A stretch of DNA of 38,828 bases from Sedimentisphaerales bacterium (GTDB taxonomy: Bacteria > Planctomycetota > Phycisphaerae > Sedimentisphaerales > SM23-30): NCBI GenBank assembly GCA_016934515.1, contig JAFGSR010000215.1, positions 1 to 38,828 on the forward strand, read 5' to 3'. Of the stretch, positions 9,165-17,912 are shown piece after piece (position 1 is the stretch's first letter; every line of letters begins with the position of its first letter). Under the pieces are notes generated by a model. The model did not search any database, was not told the origin of the DNA, and worked only from the letters and a program-made list of their open reading frames with translations. The position numbers and the translations under genes are program-made.

Positions 9165-10382
9165 ATGAATACCGGTAGTATAGCAATTAGTGCATTGGAG
9201 AAAGGGCAGGGAATTCTGCGTTTGGCACCGAACTGGGTACCTAGATCTTTTTGTGTTCCGGGTCGAAGAATTAAACTGCATCCCGATGATTATTATTCTC
9301 TGGGAGGTGAAAGAGGCGGTATTGATGAACGATGGTTTTCTTCCACCACGCCGGCTGATAACGGCCCGCTGACAGGAAAAAATGAAGGTTTAAGCGCTGT
9401 CGTTTTTGAAGATGGGGCAAAAACTGAACAGGTTTTACTCAGAGACGCTGTAAACGAATTGAAAGGAGCATTGATCGGCGATAGAATCTGGCAGGAACAC
9501 AAATGTTGGCCCATGTATTCCAAGTTTTTTGATAACCAAGGTGCCCTGCCGCATCATATCCATCATCGCCAGGAACATGCCGCTTTAACCGGCCAAAATG
9601 GTAAACCGGAAGCATACTACTTTCCGCCGCAGGTAAATAATCATGGGGGAGATTTTCCTTATACGTTTTTCGGCTTAAATCCGGGAACTACAAAAGACGA
9701 TGTTCGCCAATGCCTCATCAACTTTACTAAAGGTGACAATAAGATAACCAACCTGGCTCCGGCATACCGTCTTGAGCCGGGGACCGGTTGGGATGTGCCG
9801 CCGGGCGTACTCCATGCGCCGGGTAGCCTTTGTACATATGAGCCGCAGAAAGCCTCCGATGTATTTGCCATGTATCAGTCCCTGACCGGAGATGCGATCG
9901 TACCTCAAGAACTTCTCTGGAAGGATACACCTGAGAACCGCATGAATGACGTTGATTACCTGATGGAAGTTATCGACTGGAACCTCAATGTCGACCCGAA
10001 TTTCCAGGCCAACCGTTTTATGCGTCCCAAACCGGTTAGTCCTATAGAGCAGATGAAAGCTGAGGGTTATGTCGAAAACTGGATTTGTTACAAATCAGAC
10101 GCCTTCAGTGCCAAGGAACTGACTGTTTTATCGGGAGCAACAGTAACCGTCAAAGACTCGGCTGCATACGGCATGATTATGATGCAGGGTCATGGCCAAA
10201 TGGGCCTCTGGGATATAGAGACCCCGGCTTTAATACGATTTGGACAGTTGACACATGATGAGTATTTTGTCTGTGAACAAACTGCCAAAGAGGGAGTCAA
10301 AATTTCTAATAGTTCAAGGACCGATCCGCTGGTGATGCTTAAGCATTTTGGCCCTGAGAATCCGGATCTTAAGCTGCAATAG
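9165..10382 (+). CDS. ManA-like metal-dependent cupin (putative sugar or sugar-phosphate isomerase)
   Basis: A 405-residue cytoplasmic protein resembling class I phosphomannose isomerases in its metal site: H130-H131-I-H133-H134-R-Q-E137-H138, a downstream Glu at about 149 (KPEAYYFPPQ) and His217 in the cupin turn VPPGVLHAPGSL. It is about the length of ManA, but sequence outside the metal site looks divergent, so I do not assign manA. The neighbouring sugar kinase, 13 bp downstream, suggests isomerisation of a free or phosphorylated hexose from the same pathway. The ATG at 9165 is preceded by AGAAAGGCGA; an identical stretch precedes the next gene's start. Confidence 0.75.
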   Translation: MNTGSIAISALEKGQGILRLAPNWVPRSFCVPGRRIKLHPDDYYSLGGERGGIDERWFSSTTPADNGPLTGKNEGLSAVVFEDGAKTEQVLLRDAVNELKGALIGDRIWQEHKCWPMYSKFFDNQGALPHHIHHRQEHAALTGQNGKPEAYYFPPQVNNHGGDFPYTFFGLNPGTTKDDVRQCLINFTKGDNKITNLAPAYRLEPGTGWDVPPGVLHAPGSLCTYEPQKASDVFAMYQSLTGDAIVPQELLWKDTPENRMNDVDYLMEVIDWNLNVDPNFQANRFMRPKPVSPIEQMKAEGYVENWICYKSDAFSAKELTVLSGATVTVKDSAAYGMIMMQGHGQMGLWDIETPALIRFGQLTHDEYFVCEQTAKEGVKISNSSRTDPLVMLKHFGPENPDLKLQ

Positions 10383-10395
10383 AAAGGCGAACCAG

Positions 10396-11424
10396 ATGAG
10401 CAAACCAACGGAACGTATCGGCATCTTGTCCAGTGGTAATTGGATTATTGATCATGTGAAAATCATTGACAGGTTCCCCGAACAGGATACTCTGGCCAAC
10501 ATCCTCAATCAAGACCGGGGTACCGGTGGGGCACCATACAATGTTTTAATAGATCTGGCCAAACTGGGTGCTTCGTTTCCCCTGGCCGGTGTTGGCCTGA
10601 CAGGTGATGATGCCGATGGACGCACCATCCTTAACGACTGTGAGAACTTCAATATTGATGTTTCGCAGATGCACACAACGAAAGCGGCCCCCACATCCTT
10701 CACCGACGTAATGACTGTTCAGTCAACAGGAAGGCGTACATTTTTTCACATGCGGGGTGCTAACAGTCTTTTGGATGAGAAACATTTTAACCTCGAAGCT
10801 TCTAACGCCAGAATCCTGCATCTTGGTTACCTGCTATTGCTCGACTCATTGGACAAGATAGCCAAAGATGGTACCACCGGTGCAGCCAGACTTCTCAAAA
10901 AAGCCCGGGAACTGGGTTTTAAAACCTCAGTCGATGTCGTCAGTGAAGACAGTAACCGTTTTGTTTCCGTAGTGACTCCGGTCCTGCCTTATATAGATTA
11001 CCTTATCATTAACGAATTTGAGGCATCGAAAATTACCGGTGTTAAAATAAAAGAAGCTCAAGAGGTCAATCTGGCCCGGGCATCCGAAGCAGCCCGGATA
11101 ATTTTTGAAAAGGGAGTGAATGAATGGGTAATCATTCATTTCCCCGATGGCGCCCTGGCGCAAAACCGTAATGGAGACGAAACTATTCAAGGCAGCATTC
11201 AGATCCCTCCTGCCCAAATCGCGGGGACGGTCGGGGCCGGGGATGCCTTCGCCGCCGGAGCACTTTTGGGATTGCATGACGAAATGGATATCCAGGATTG
11301 TTTGCGGTTAGCGGTATGTACGGCAGCTTCCAATCTTTTCGATCCAACATGTACCGGCGGAATCAGGACAGCAGAAGAATGTCTCAAAATAGCCGAGGAA
11401 CATGGTTTTCGCACTCTCAGCTAA
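10396..11424 (+). CDS. PfkB-family carbohydrate kinase
   Basis: A 342-residue ribokinase/PfkB-type kinase that transfers phosphate from ATP to a sugar. The ATG at 10396 has AAAGGCGA upstream; an in-frame ATG at 10348 lies inside the preceding gene and is not used here. Family marks are the glycine-rich GTGGAPYNVLIDLAKLG near residue 45, the NEFEASKITG segment near 206 and the C-terminal signature GTVGAGDAFAAGALLG with catalytic Asp at about 283. The usual DTxGAGD reads GTVGAGD, so the first Asp is absent while the catalytic one remains. It is the last gene of the plus-strand cluster and probably commits its sugar to central metabolism. Specificity (fructose, ribose, keto-acid sugar) cannot be told. 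Confidence 0.9.
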   Translation: MSKPTERIGILSSGNWIIDHVKIIDRFPEQDTLANILNQDRGTGGAPYNVLIDLAKLGASFPLAGVGLTGDDADGRTILNDCENFNIDVSQMHTTKAAPTSFTDVMTVQSTGRRTFFHMRGANSLLDEKHFNLEASNARILHLGYLLLLDSLDKIAKDGTTGAARLLKKARELGFKTSVDVVSEDSNRFVSVVTPVLPYIDYLIINEFEASKITGVKIKEAQEVNLARASEAARIIFEKGVNEWVIIHFPDGALAQNRNGDETIQGSIQIPPAQIAGTVGAGDAFAAGALLGLHDEMDIQDCLRLAVCTAASNLFDPTCTGGIRTAEECLKIAEEHGFRTLS

Positions 11425-11502
11425 AATAATGTTATACAGAAAAACTTTAATATACCAATACACCCATTTGGTTAATTTTATGGTTCAGTCGTTATTTGAT
11501 TC
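11425..11502. other. Convergent gap between kinase and secretin genes
   Basis: A 78-bp AT-rich spacer between the 3' ends of the plus-strand sugar cluster and the minus-strand secretion operon. I find no convincing hairpin plus T-run for either direction. Confidence 0.5.
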
Positions 11503-13794
11503 TCATTTTTCATTATTTCCATTGTTTACTGGCTTTGATTTCTCTTCTAAACGCATAGCATCAAAGTGATCTTCGAAGGCTGGAAGTTCGGAAGAATTTT
11601 GAAAAAGCTTGCTCTTGGCATTCATCTTTTCAGTGATATCATTCAATTCTTCATCTCTCATCGCTACATGAGGGGTCATGAAGATTAACAGTTCGGTCTT
11701 TTGCTTTTCGGTTTGTTTACGCTGAAATAGCAGCCCCAGCAATGGAATATCCCCCAGGAGAGGGACCTTATCAACCGATTCTACTTCGCGATCCTGCACT
11801 AAACCACCAATCACAATAGTTTGGCCGTCACGAATAGCAACGCGACTTTCCGCCGAACGTTTGGCAAACACAGCGGCATTTACACCTTCGGATATTGGTA
11901 CTGTATTGGCGGTAGTGGTGGAAATCTCCGGTTTGACATCCATAATCACCAGACCATCAGGATTGATGGAAGGAGTAACTTCCAGAATAATGCCAATGTC
12001 TTCATATTCAATCGTATTAATTGTCTGACCGGTTTCTGTTATCCGGGTGTTCCTTATGAATGGAACTTCCTCTCCCACCGTAATCGTGGCTGCCTGATTA
12101 TTGCTGGTCAAAATATAGGGACGAGAAAGAATGTTCAGCTTCCCTTGGGTTTCTAAAGCACGTAGAATTACATCAAAATCACCTTCCAGAGTATTTATGA
12201 CCAGACCGGTACTTATACTGCCTAAACCAAAATCGGTAGTGCTGGAGGTACTGCCGCCGCCGGTCCTAAGATTCAACATGGAAAACTCCACACCCAGATC
12301 CAAAGAGCTGTCATGGGTAACTTCCGCCAGTAACACTTTAATAAGCACCTGGGGGACAGGTTTGTCAAGTTGCTCTAGAATATTTTTGATTTTATCGAAA
12401 TGTTTTGAAGCGGCGATAGCCAGAATGGAATTTGTATCCGTATCCGCCTCGAAATACACCTGTCCAACCAGATCACCTGCTGCTGCGGAAAGGGCTGAAG
12501 AAGTTCCCCTTTGACCGCTAAAACCCCCTCGTCCTCCAGTTCCGCCTCGACCGCCGCCACCGGTCGACCCCTGGGTGAGAACTTGCTGCATTTCCTGGAA
12601 CAGATTATTCAGGACTTCCTTAAGGTTTTCTGCCTGGGCATTTTGCAGCGGATAAATCAAAACCGACTGTTCTTCGAGCGGATTTGAGTCAATGTCCTTA
12701 ATAATGCCATCGACCAGTAAAAGAATATCTGGAGAGCCGATAACCACTACAGTATTTGTATAAGTATCGGCCGCTGCCTTGATACTAACTTGAATCCCAC
12801 CATCTTCCGAGGTCGCTTCTCCTCGTCCACCACCTCCTGGGCCTCTTCCTCCTCCTCGGCTTCCAAACATTCTTTGAAATGGATTCATACCACTTTGCTG
12901 AGTGCGGGACGATTGCTGATCACTCTGGAAAATATCATTAATCAGGCTGGCAATATTCGTTGCATCCGAATATTTCAGGCGAAACACCTTCACGTCGGTA
13001 ATCCCAGACATTTGAGTATCCACCGCACTAACGATTTCTATCATACGTCTAATATTGGCGGTAGTATCGGTAATGACCAGGGTATTGGTTTCAACATTGG
13101 CGGTTATATTCGCATACGTTGGCAGCAGGGGCGACAATTGAGTCTGGAGACTTGCAGCTTTGGCATAACGAATGGGAATTACATGCGTAACAATTTCGTC
13201 ACTGGGTATTACATCTTCCGGATTGCCTCCCTGTCGGACCGGAATATTCATTTTCTTGGCTTCTTCCAACGGTACAATTTTAAGAGTCCTTCCCATTCGA
13301 ATGGCGGCATATTGTCTTTCTATTAATATACTGTTGATCAAAGAAATGGCTTCCTGGATAGTCATAGGTTGACGGCTGATAACTGTCATGCGACCATCAA
13401 TTTCGACATCCATTACTATTACCAACCCGGCTACTTCCGAAAGATGTTCCAGAATGGTTGCCAGGGTAGCATTTTTGAAATTAAGCAGGATTTTGTCATC
13501 ACCATTGTGAACCACTTTGATTTCTGCGACAACTTCATCTTCGGTAACCTTAACAGCTTCCTTATTGGCAGCCTCACCAGCAACCTCACCAGCAACCTCA
13601 AGCTCGTTCACTTTTACCGCTTCGCTTTCATTGGGGTCCGTTGTTACAGAGGATTCTTCGTTGACTGTCGGGTCCAAAGTAGATATTGTAGCGGTGTCGG
13701 CAGATTCCTCCTGGGCTGTTGTTTGGCTGCCGGTAAAGGCCAAAAAAGTAAAAGATATAACCATTATTATGGCGATAATGTTAAATATCCGCAT
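11503..13794 (-). CDS. gspD: Type II secretion system secretin GspD
   Basis: A 763-residue outer-membrane secretin and the last gene of the T2SS operon. After a signal peptide (to about residue 27) and an acidic linker (30-95) come N0 (about 100-175), N1 (about 200-260), N2 (about 265-372), N3 (about 376-478) and the secretin barrel (about 480-712). The barrel carries VEFSMLN, the gate-region stretch LSRPYILTSNNQAATITVGEEVPF and the signature VPLLGDIPLLGLLFQRK. Two Gly/Arg-rich tracts interrupt N2 (311-326) and N3 (410-430), lying in periplasmic loops. The linker holds a 12-bp tandem duplication (EVAGEVAGEAA). CAGGAG precedes the ATG. The call is secure; the role of the tracts is unknown. Confidence 0.97.
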   Translation of the reverse strand: MRIFNIIAIIMVISFTFLAFTGSQTTAQEESADTATISTLDPTVNEESSVTTDPNESEAVKVNELEVAGEVAGEAANKEAVKVTEDEVVAEIKVVHNGDDKILLNFKNATLATILEHLSEVAGLVIVMDVEIDGRMTVISRQPMTIQEAISLINSILIERQYAAIRMGRTLKIVPLEEAKKMNIPVRQGGNPEDVIPSDEIVTHVIPIRYAKAASLQTQLSPLLPTYANITANVETNTLVITDTTANIRRMIEIVSAVDTQMSGITDVKVFRLKYSDATNIASLINDIFQSDQQSSRTQQSGMNPFQRMFGSRGGGRGPGGGGRGEATSEDGGIQVSIKAAADTYTNTVVVIGSPDILLLVDGIIKDIDSNPLEEQSVLIYPLQNAQAENLKEVLNNLFQEMQQVLTQGSTGGGGRGGTGGRGGFSGQRGTSSALSAAAGDLVGQVYFEADTDTNSILAIAASKHFDKIKNILEQLDKPVPQVLIKVLLAEVTHDSSLDLGVEFSMLNLRTGGGSTSSTTDFGLGSISTGLVINTLEGDFDVILRALETQGKLNILSRPYILTSNNQAATITVGEEVPFIRNTRITETGQTINTIEYEDIGIILEVTPSINPDGLVIMDVKPEISTTTANTVPISEGVNAAVFAKRSAESRVAIRDGQTIVIGGLVQDREVESVDKVPLLGDIPLLGLLFQRKQTEKQKTELLIFMTPHVAMRDEELNDITEKMNAKSKLFQNSSELPAFEDHFDAMRLEEKSKPVNNGNNEK
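12505..12567 (-). other. Gly/Arg-rich insert in secretin N3 domain
   Basis: Encodes residues 410-430 of GspD, a low-complexity stretch containing GGGGRGGTGGRGG. It sits in the long N3 loop facing the secretin channel. A similar tract in N2 is encoded at 12817-12864. Confidence 0.8.
12817..12864 (-). other. Gly/Arg-rich insert in secretin N2 domain
   Basis: Encodes residues 311-326 of GspD (GSRGGGRGPGGGGRGE), between the two halves of the N2 domain. Composition resembles the tracts of the Spy-like protein encoded first in the same operon. Confidence 0.8.
13573..13596. repeat. 12-bp tandem duplication in the secretin linker
   Basis: CTCACCAGCAAC is repeated twice back to back, giving the EVAGEVAGE stretch of the secretin linker. 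It is in frame and probably a slippage product in an unstructured region. Confidence 0.75.
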
Positions 13795-13849
13795 CGGGCT
13801 GAACTCCTGTTTTTGTTATATTAAATCGAATAAGAATAATTCGAAATTA

Positions 13850-14446
13850 TTACTGTAGCTCTTTATTTCTTCTTTCCATTAATTTTTTCAGAATATCGTC
13901 GACGTCTTCCGTTTCCGTTTTTGCCGGCTCTGCACCTTGAATGCCTGATTTCTCTTCTGCCGGGGCCGAAGGTTTAGTTTCCTCCAGGCGATTGATGAAT
14001 TCACCAAGAGTTAAAGGGGAACTTGCGGTTTCGCCGGTCAGGTCATTTCCGATTTTAATGGTTACGACCTGAGTTCCATTTTTCACTTCAACATAATCAA
14101 GGGTAATATTATTAATCTTCCCGCCTTCAACCGAATCGCCAATACGATACATCTGGGTTTCGCCGTAGCGGGAATTTTCAAAAAAGGCGATATGCTCCTT
14201 GCCCCATAAAGAGATTCCTCTGAGGACATAACTTTTGCCCGCCGCCGGTGCAACTTGTTTCTGTTCCTGGACCGAATCAGGTTCCTTTCTTTTACCACGA
14301 TCACGTGTAAAAATATTTCGCTCCACGATCATACTGTATTTATCCCAGAAACCATTGTTTTCCGGTTGTCTTTGTGCTCTGGCGAAGTCCAGCCAGATAG
14401 TGATTACCAACATCAGAATTACCAGGATACCAAGTCGAACTTTCAT
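13850..14446 (-). CDS. GspC/PilP-like inner-membrane clamp protein
   Basis: A 198-residue bitopic protein: an N-terminal membrane anchor (about 5-22), then YSMIVERNIFTRDRG (about 38-52), the motif that opens the homology region of GspC and PilP proteins. A small beta domain follows (YVLRGISLWGKEHIAFFENS to VVTIKIGNDL). In T2SS this region contacts the secretin N0 domain and links it to the inner-membrane platform. There is no PDZ domain, unlike longer proteobacterial GspC; the tail is charged and probably disordered. Its ATG overlaps the preceding stop as ATGA (14443-14446), indicating translational coupling. Position directly before gspD supports the assignment. GspC versus PilP is undecided. 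Confidence 0.75.
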   Translation of the reverse strand: MKVRLGILVILMLVITIWLDFARAQRQPENNGFWDKYSMIVERNIFTRDRGKRKEPDSVQEQKQVAPAAGKSYVLRGISLWGKEHIAFFENSRYGETQMYRIGDSVEGGKINNITLDYVEVKNGTQVVTIKIGNDLTGETASSPLTLGEFINRLEETKPSAPAEEKSGIQGAEPAKTETEDVDDILKKLMERRNKELQ

Positions 14447-15024
14447 TGTCTGCTACCTCCCGCCGCTGTTATGCCGCCCTGTGGATCGGACGCCTTGATT
14501 TCCGTGTGAAAGTGCATCGCCGACAGCCGCACCTGCAACGACATGTCGTCCGCCGCTTCTTGGCGGGAACTGATTTGGATGTCCTTTAGCCGTAGCGGAA
14601 TGGGCGTAACCTCAACCTGATATAAAAACTGTCCCAGCGAACTCATGTTTCCCGTTCCGGAAACCAAAAAAGCGATTTCATTCTGGTTTTCTTCCCCTTT
14701 GACGTAATCTGGTTTGATGGAGGATAAGTTCAAACCGTATTTTCGAGACCAGTTACGCACTTCATGTAATACTTGGCTCTCTGTTTCCGAGGCGTTATTG
14801 GATACCCCTTGCTGAACCATCTCCTGCCATTTTTTTTCTAAAACCCCCCGGCGACGTAACAGACTTTCAGCTCTGGTCAATTTGTCCTGAAGCTGTAGTT
14901 TCTGGGCCCGGGCCTGTTGCCACGTTTCCAGAAAAGGTGTCAACGCAAATCGGTCCAGAACCAGAACCGCCAGTAATATCACCGTGCATACAGCACAGTA
15001 CTTTTCCCTTTTTGAAAGAACCAT
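14443..15024 (-). CDS. GspM/PilO-like platform protein
   Basis: A 193-residue protein with a short cytoplasmic N-terminus, one transmembrane helix (about 10-30), a coiled-coil-prone segment (about 35-80) and a ferredoxin-like periplasmic domain containing SLGQFLYQVEVTPIPLRLKDIQI, typical of GspM and PilO proteins. Such proteins pair with GspL or PilN to form the assembly platform. It starts 4 bp after the GspL-like stop and overlaps the next gene by four bases. Identification relies on architecture and operon position more than on a conserved motif. Confidence 0.75.
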   Translation of the reverse strand: MVLSKREKYCAVCTVILLAVLVLDRFALTPFLETWQQARAQKLQLQDKLTRAESLLRRRGVLEKKWQEMVQQGVSNNASETESQVLHEVRNWSRKYGLNLSSIKPDYVKGEENQNEIAFLVSGTGNMSSLGQFLYQVEVTPIPLRLKDIQISSRQEAADDMSLQVRLSAMHFHTEIKASDPQGGITAAGGSRQ

Positions 15025-15028
15025 ATGA

Positions 15029-16477
15029 TTATTTTCCGTTGGTATAAATGAAATCTATTGCGAACGCCACTTCCTGCGAACTTCGACCGGTGTCCCGTAA
15101 ATACAACATCTGGACGTTGGAAAAAACATGATTTGCTTTCAGCTCGTCAATAACTTCCAGCACGCTGGTTTCATCCAGCGATTTACCGGTAATAATACCA
15201 CGCATGTCTTCACGCAAAGCCAGGCTGGTTACCCAGATCGTTCCCGCTTCCGGGAATGACAAAGTTAATTCACGCAGACAATCAAGGATTTTTGGCCGGC
15301 CCGAGTACCATCCTTGTGCTGAAGTTACCTTTTGTGCCAGGGATTCCACCGCGTCAATTTCTTCCTTCATTTCTTCCAGGGTGTTAGTCAAAGTAAGAAT
15401 CTCTTGCTTGTCCTGATGCCAACTGCCAATCAGAAAAAAAACTGCGACCAGCAATGCTGCTGCGGCCCCCAGAGACCACATGATAGTTTTTTTGCGCGAC
15501 GTTTTTTCCTCAAAACAAATTTTTGAATTCAGAAAATCAATAAACGCTGGCTTTGATCGCAAACCCATAACAGCTAAAGCTGTTGATACAGCATATTGCT
15601 CGCTTTCCGGACCGTTCTGCTCCTCCCAGTTTTCTCTTTTCAGCACCTCTAAACCACGGCTGATATTAAACGACCGCTGGAGATGTTGCTGCAACGTTTC
15701 ACGGAATTCTTCTGTTCGTTCCTCGACGCCCCATACAACTAATGTATCCTTCTGGTCGGGATCAGATTTAACCGGCCACGTAGAAAAAATATTGTTTAAT
15801 TGCTGAACCAACGATGCCGGCACTTTCCCCGAATCCTGGCCATCAACTTGATGGAAAGATATATGTTTCACAGAATGAAAATCCTTGCCATTTCGCACCA
15901 GAAACTCGGCATAATTCGGACGAAGATAAAGACCGTAATTAGAAACAGTTGGGGATTTTGTTTCAGGAAATGGTAACGCCGGCGAAGAAGCAGTAACCGA
16001 AATCACTTTCAATCCTGCTGCTCGCAGTGCTGCAATAATCGGATTCATTCTACTACGCAAAGTAGCCATCACCACCAGGTAACGATTTGAATTAGAATTG
16101 TCGCTGCTCGTATAGTCCAGCACCAGATCATTCATATCAAGGGAAAATTCCCTTTCCGCCATTAGTCGTGCTATTTGGGGCAGTGATTCTGTTTGAACAC
16201 AAGGTACTTCGTTTTCCTTTACTAATAGCCATTTGGCGGGTAAACCAACCACCACTTCTTTGGCCCAAAAGTGATGCTCTTGCAGAAACTCATGCAAGGC
16301 TGTTCCTAACCGGGCCGGTTCCGTAAAATTCGCCTCTGGCGACAGGGAAAACGTCTCCGTACGAATTATCCGGTATCGCAAAGCAATACAATGAAGTTCA
16401 GACAAAAGTATCTGATCGTCTTCCAGTGCAATTCCTAAAATTCTTCGTGTCCTGGTTAGTATGGATATTTTTCTCAT
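15029..16477 (-). CDS. GspL/PilM-PilN-like platform protein
   Basis: A 482-residue protein combining an actin-like cytoplasmic domain (about 10-310; GIALEDDQILLSELHC, EVVVGLPAKWLLVKE, DLVLDYTSS) with one transmembrane helix (about 331-353) and a coiled coil plus PilN-type ferredoxin-like periplasmic domain (about 360-482). This is the layout of GspL, equal to fused PilM and PilN. It would bind the GspE ATPase on the cytoplasmic side and the GspM-like protein in the periplasm. It lies 13 bp after gspK and 4 bp before the GspM-like gene. Sequence match to either prototype looks weak, so I leave the symbol empty. Confidence 0.8.
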   Translation of the reverse strand: MRKISILTRTRRILGIALEDDQILLSELHCIALRYRIIRTETFSLSPEANFTEPARLGTALHEFLQEHHFWAKEVVVGLPAKWLLVKENEVPCVQTESLPQIARLMAEREFSLDMNDLVLDYTSSDNSNSNRYLVVMATLRSRMNPIIAALRAAGLKVISVTASSPALPFPETKSPTVSNYGLYLRPNYAEFLVRNGKDFHSVKHISFHQVDGQDSGKVPASLVQQLNNIFSTWPVKSDPDQKDTLVVWGVEERTEEFRETLQQHLQRSFNISRGLEVLKRENWEEQNGPESEQYAVSTALAVMGLRSKPAFIDFLNSKICFEEKTSRKKTIMWSLGAAAALLVAVFFLIGSWHQDKQEILTLTNTLEEMKEEIDAVESLAQKVTSAQGWYSGRPKILDCLRELTLSFPEAGTIWVTSLALREDMRGIITGKSLDETSVLEVIDELKANHVFSNVQMLYLRDTGRSSQEVAFAIDFIYTNGK

Positions 16478-16490
16478 TTTAGGATTCCAT

Positions 16491-17891
16491 CTAGTTTGGC
16501 GAATTCCCGGTTCGCAAGTTCAAAAGAGTTTTCGAATCCAGAGGCCATCCCAGATGATGTAATGATTTCCAGTATAAAATCTTTGGCGTTTCATTTTGCA
16601 AATCTAACACGGCCTGATAGCGTCCATAAGCCCTGCCGTTGCGGCTGACACTCACAATGTCCACCGATTTCTGAAACGACTGGGTAGTAATATGACCGCC
16701 AATTGCCACGGCTTTCTCCTGATCTATCACATCTATAATCCAGGCCACGGTTCCCAACTCCGTCTCATCCAGGGACAATCGCTTGGATATTAAAGCATCG
16801 GCATCGCTTTCGGTTAATTCGGGCAGGCAGAGCAGGACTTCACGCGGGGCCGTGTTGATATTCACCAGACCAGCCAGAACCTTGTCCGAAGATGTTGTCA
16901 GACGACCAACTATTGTTTTGAATTGTTCTGCCGTTAATCCAACACGATAATAAAAGTCAATAATATTGCGGAAAGGCCTCCCCTGACGAATTCTGTCCAT
17001 ATATTGGAAGTAAGTATCATCTTTAATAGTTTCCCGTAAAAGATCGGATATTTCTCCTGTATTGCCGCTATTAACATTTATTCGGTCTTCTCCTTCCTCC
17101 GTTACGTTCGGCTGTCGGCTATAGACCGTAACGTAATCATAAATCCCTCGATCCAGCCTGCCGTTGCGATTGTCCGGGGGTTCGCTTTGCTCAGCGTCAT
17201 TTTCCTGCGGATCAAGCACACCATTTTTATTGGTATCCTCCCCATACAAAATATCTGCCGTGGCACCTCGCACCAGCAATACTTCCTCAACGGTCTCAAA
17301 GGGAGCATCCTTGCAGTAATAGGCCTCCGGCAATAGCAGGTAATACTCACTTTCCGCACCGCCGGGGGTAATTTCGGTATCTTCGTCACGCCAGTCGATA
17401 ATAGACGATGCCAGCTCCGAGGTCATTCCCGGCAACTTCAGCAGCATTTCCTGGGTTGCCGAATTCAGATTGATTTTGGACGCTTCGTCTGTAACTCCAA
17501 AGGTATAATTCCGATCATCCGAAAGATTGGGATGCACTATCCAGAAGAAACCACCCTGTACTTCTACCGCTTCATACACATCCTTACTTTCCAACAGCAG
17601 GGTTTCTTCCTCTTCCGTCAAAATTTTGGCCTGAACATACTGCAATGCTCCACGAGCAATCGCATCAGCCTGAACCGCGGAAACATAATTAGCCGAGGCA
17701 ATCGCTTCGACCCGCATCGACCGCGAAAACACCAGTACCAAACTGGCCAGTACCAGCACAATCCACATCGTGACAATTAACACCGACCCTCTGGTAACAT
17801 TCAAAAATCGCGGTAAGCGCAAAGTTAAACACGCAAATCGGCCGTCTTCACCCTTAGAATTCGCCTGAATTGTCCTTTTAACTGGTTTCAT
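16491..17891 (-). CDS. gspK: Type II secretion minor pseudopilin GspK
   Basis: A 466-residue minor pseudopilin, the largest of the tip complex. After a 35-residue basic leader comes G-SVLIVTMWIVLVLASLVLVF, lacking the usual Glu+5, as expected for GspK. Family marks are INLNSATQEMLLKLPGM, the ITPGGAESEYYLLL loop, PFETVEEVLLVRG and, later, VNINTAPREVLLCLPEL. Residues 219-230 form a textbook EF-hand loop (DTNKNGVLDPQE), and a second, half-degenerate one (DNRNGRLD) follows at 240-247. Proteobacterial GspK also binds calcium but not through this motif, to my knowledge. It lies 21 bp after gspJ. It caps the pseudopilus with GspI and GspJ. Confidence 0.93.
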   Translation of the reverse strand: MKPVKRTIQANSKGEDGRFACLTLRLPRFLNVTRGSVLIVTMWIVLVLASLVLVFSRSMRVEAIASANYVSAVQADAIARGALQYVQAKILTEEEETLLLESKDVYEAVEVQGGFFWIVHPNLSDDRNYTFGVTDEASKINLNSATQEMLLKLPGMTSELASSIIDWRDEDTEITPGGAESEYYLLLPEAYYCKDAPFETVEEVLLVRGATADILYGEDTNKNGVLDPQENDAEQSEPPDNRNGRLDRGIYDYVTVYSRQPNVTEEGEDRINVNSGNTGEISDLLRETIKDDTYFQYMDRIRQGRPFRNIIDFYYRVGLTAEQFKTIVGRLTTSSDKVLAGLVNINTAPREVLLCLPELTESDADALISKRLSLDETELGTVAWIIDVIDQEKAVAIGGHITTQSFQKSVDIVSVSRNGRAYGRYQAVLDLQNETPKILYWKSLHHLGWPLDSKTLLNLRTGNSPN

Positions 17892-17912
17892 TTTTTGATG
17901 TAGCTTCGATTT

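Noticed and set aside
12790-13326. A 178-codon open frame antisense to the secretin gene
   Set aside because: The plus-strand product is Ser/Ile/Arg-rich without recognisable features, whereas the minus strand clearly encodes secretin domains.
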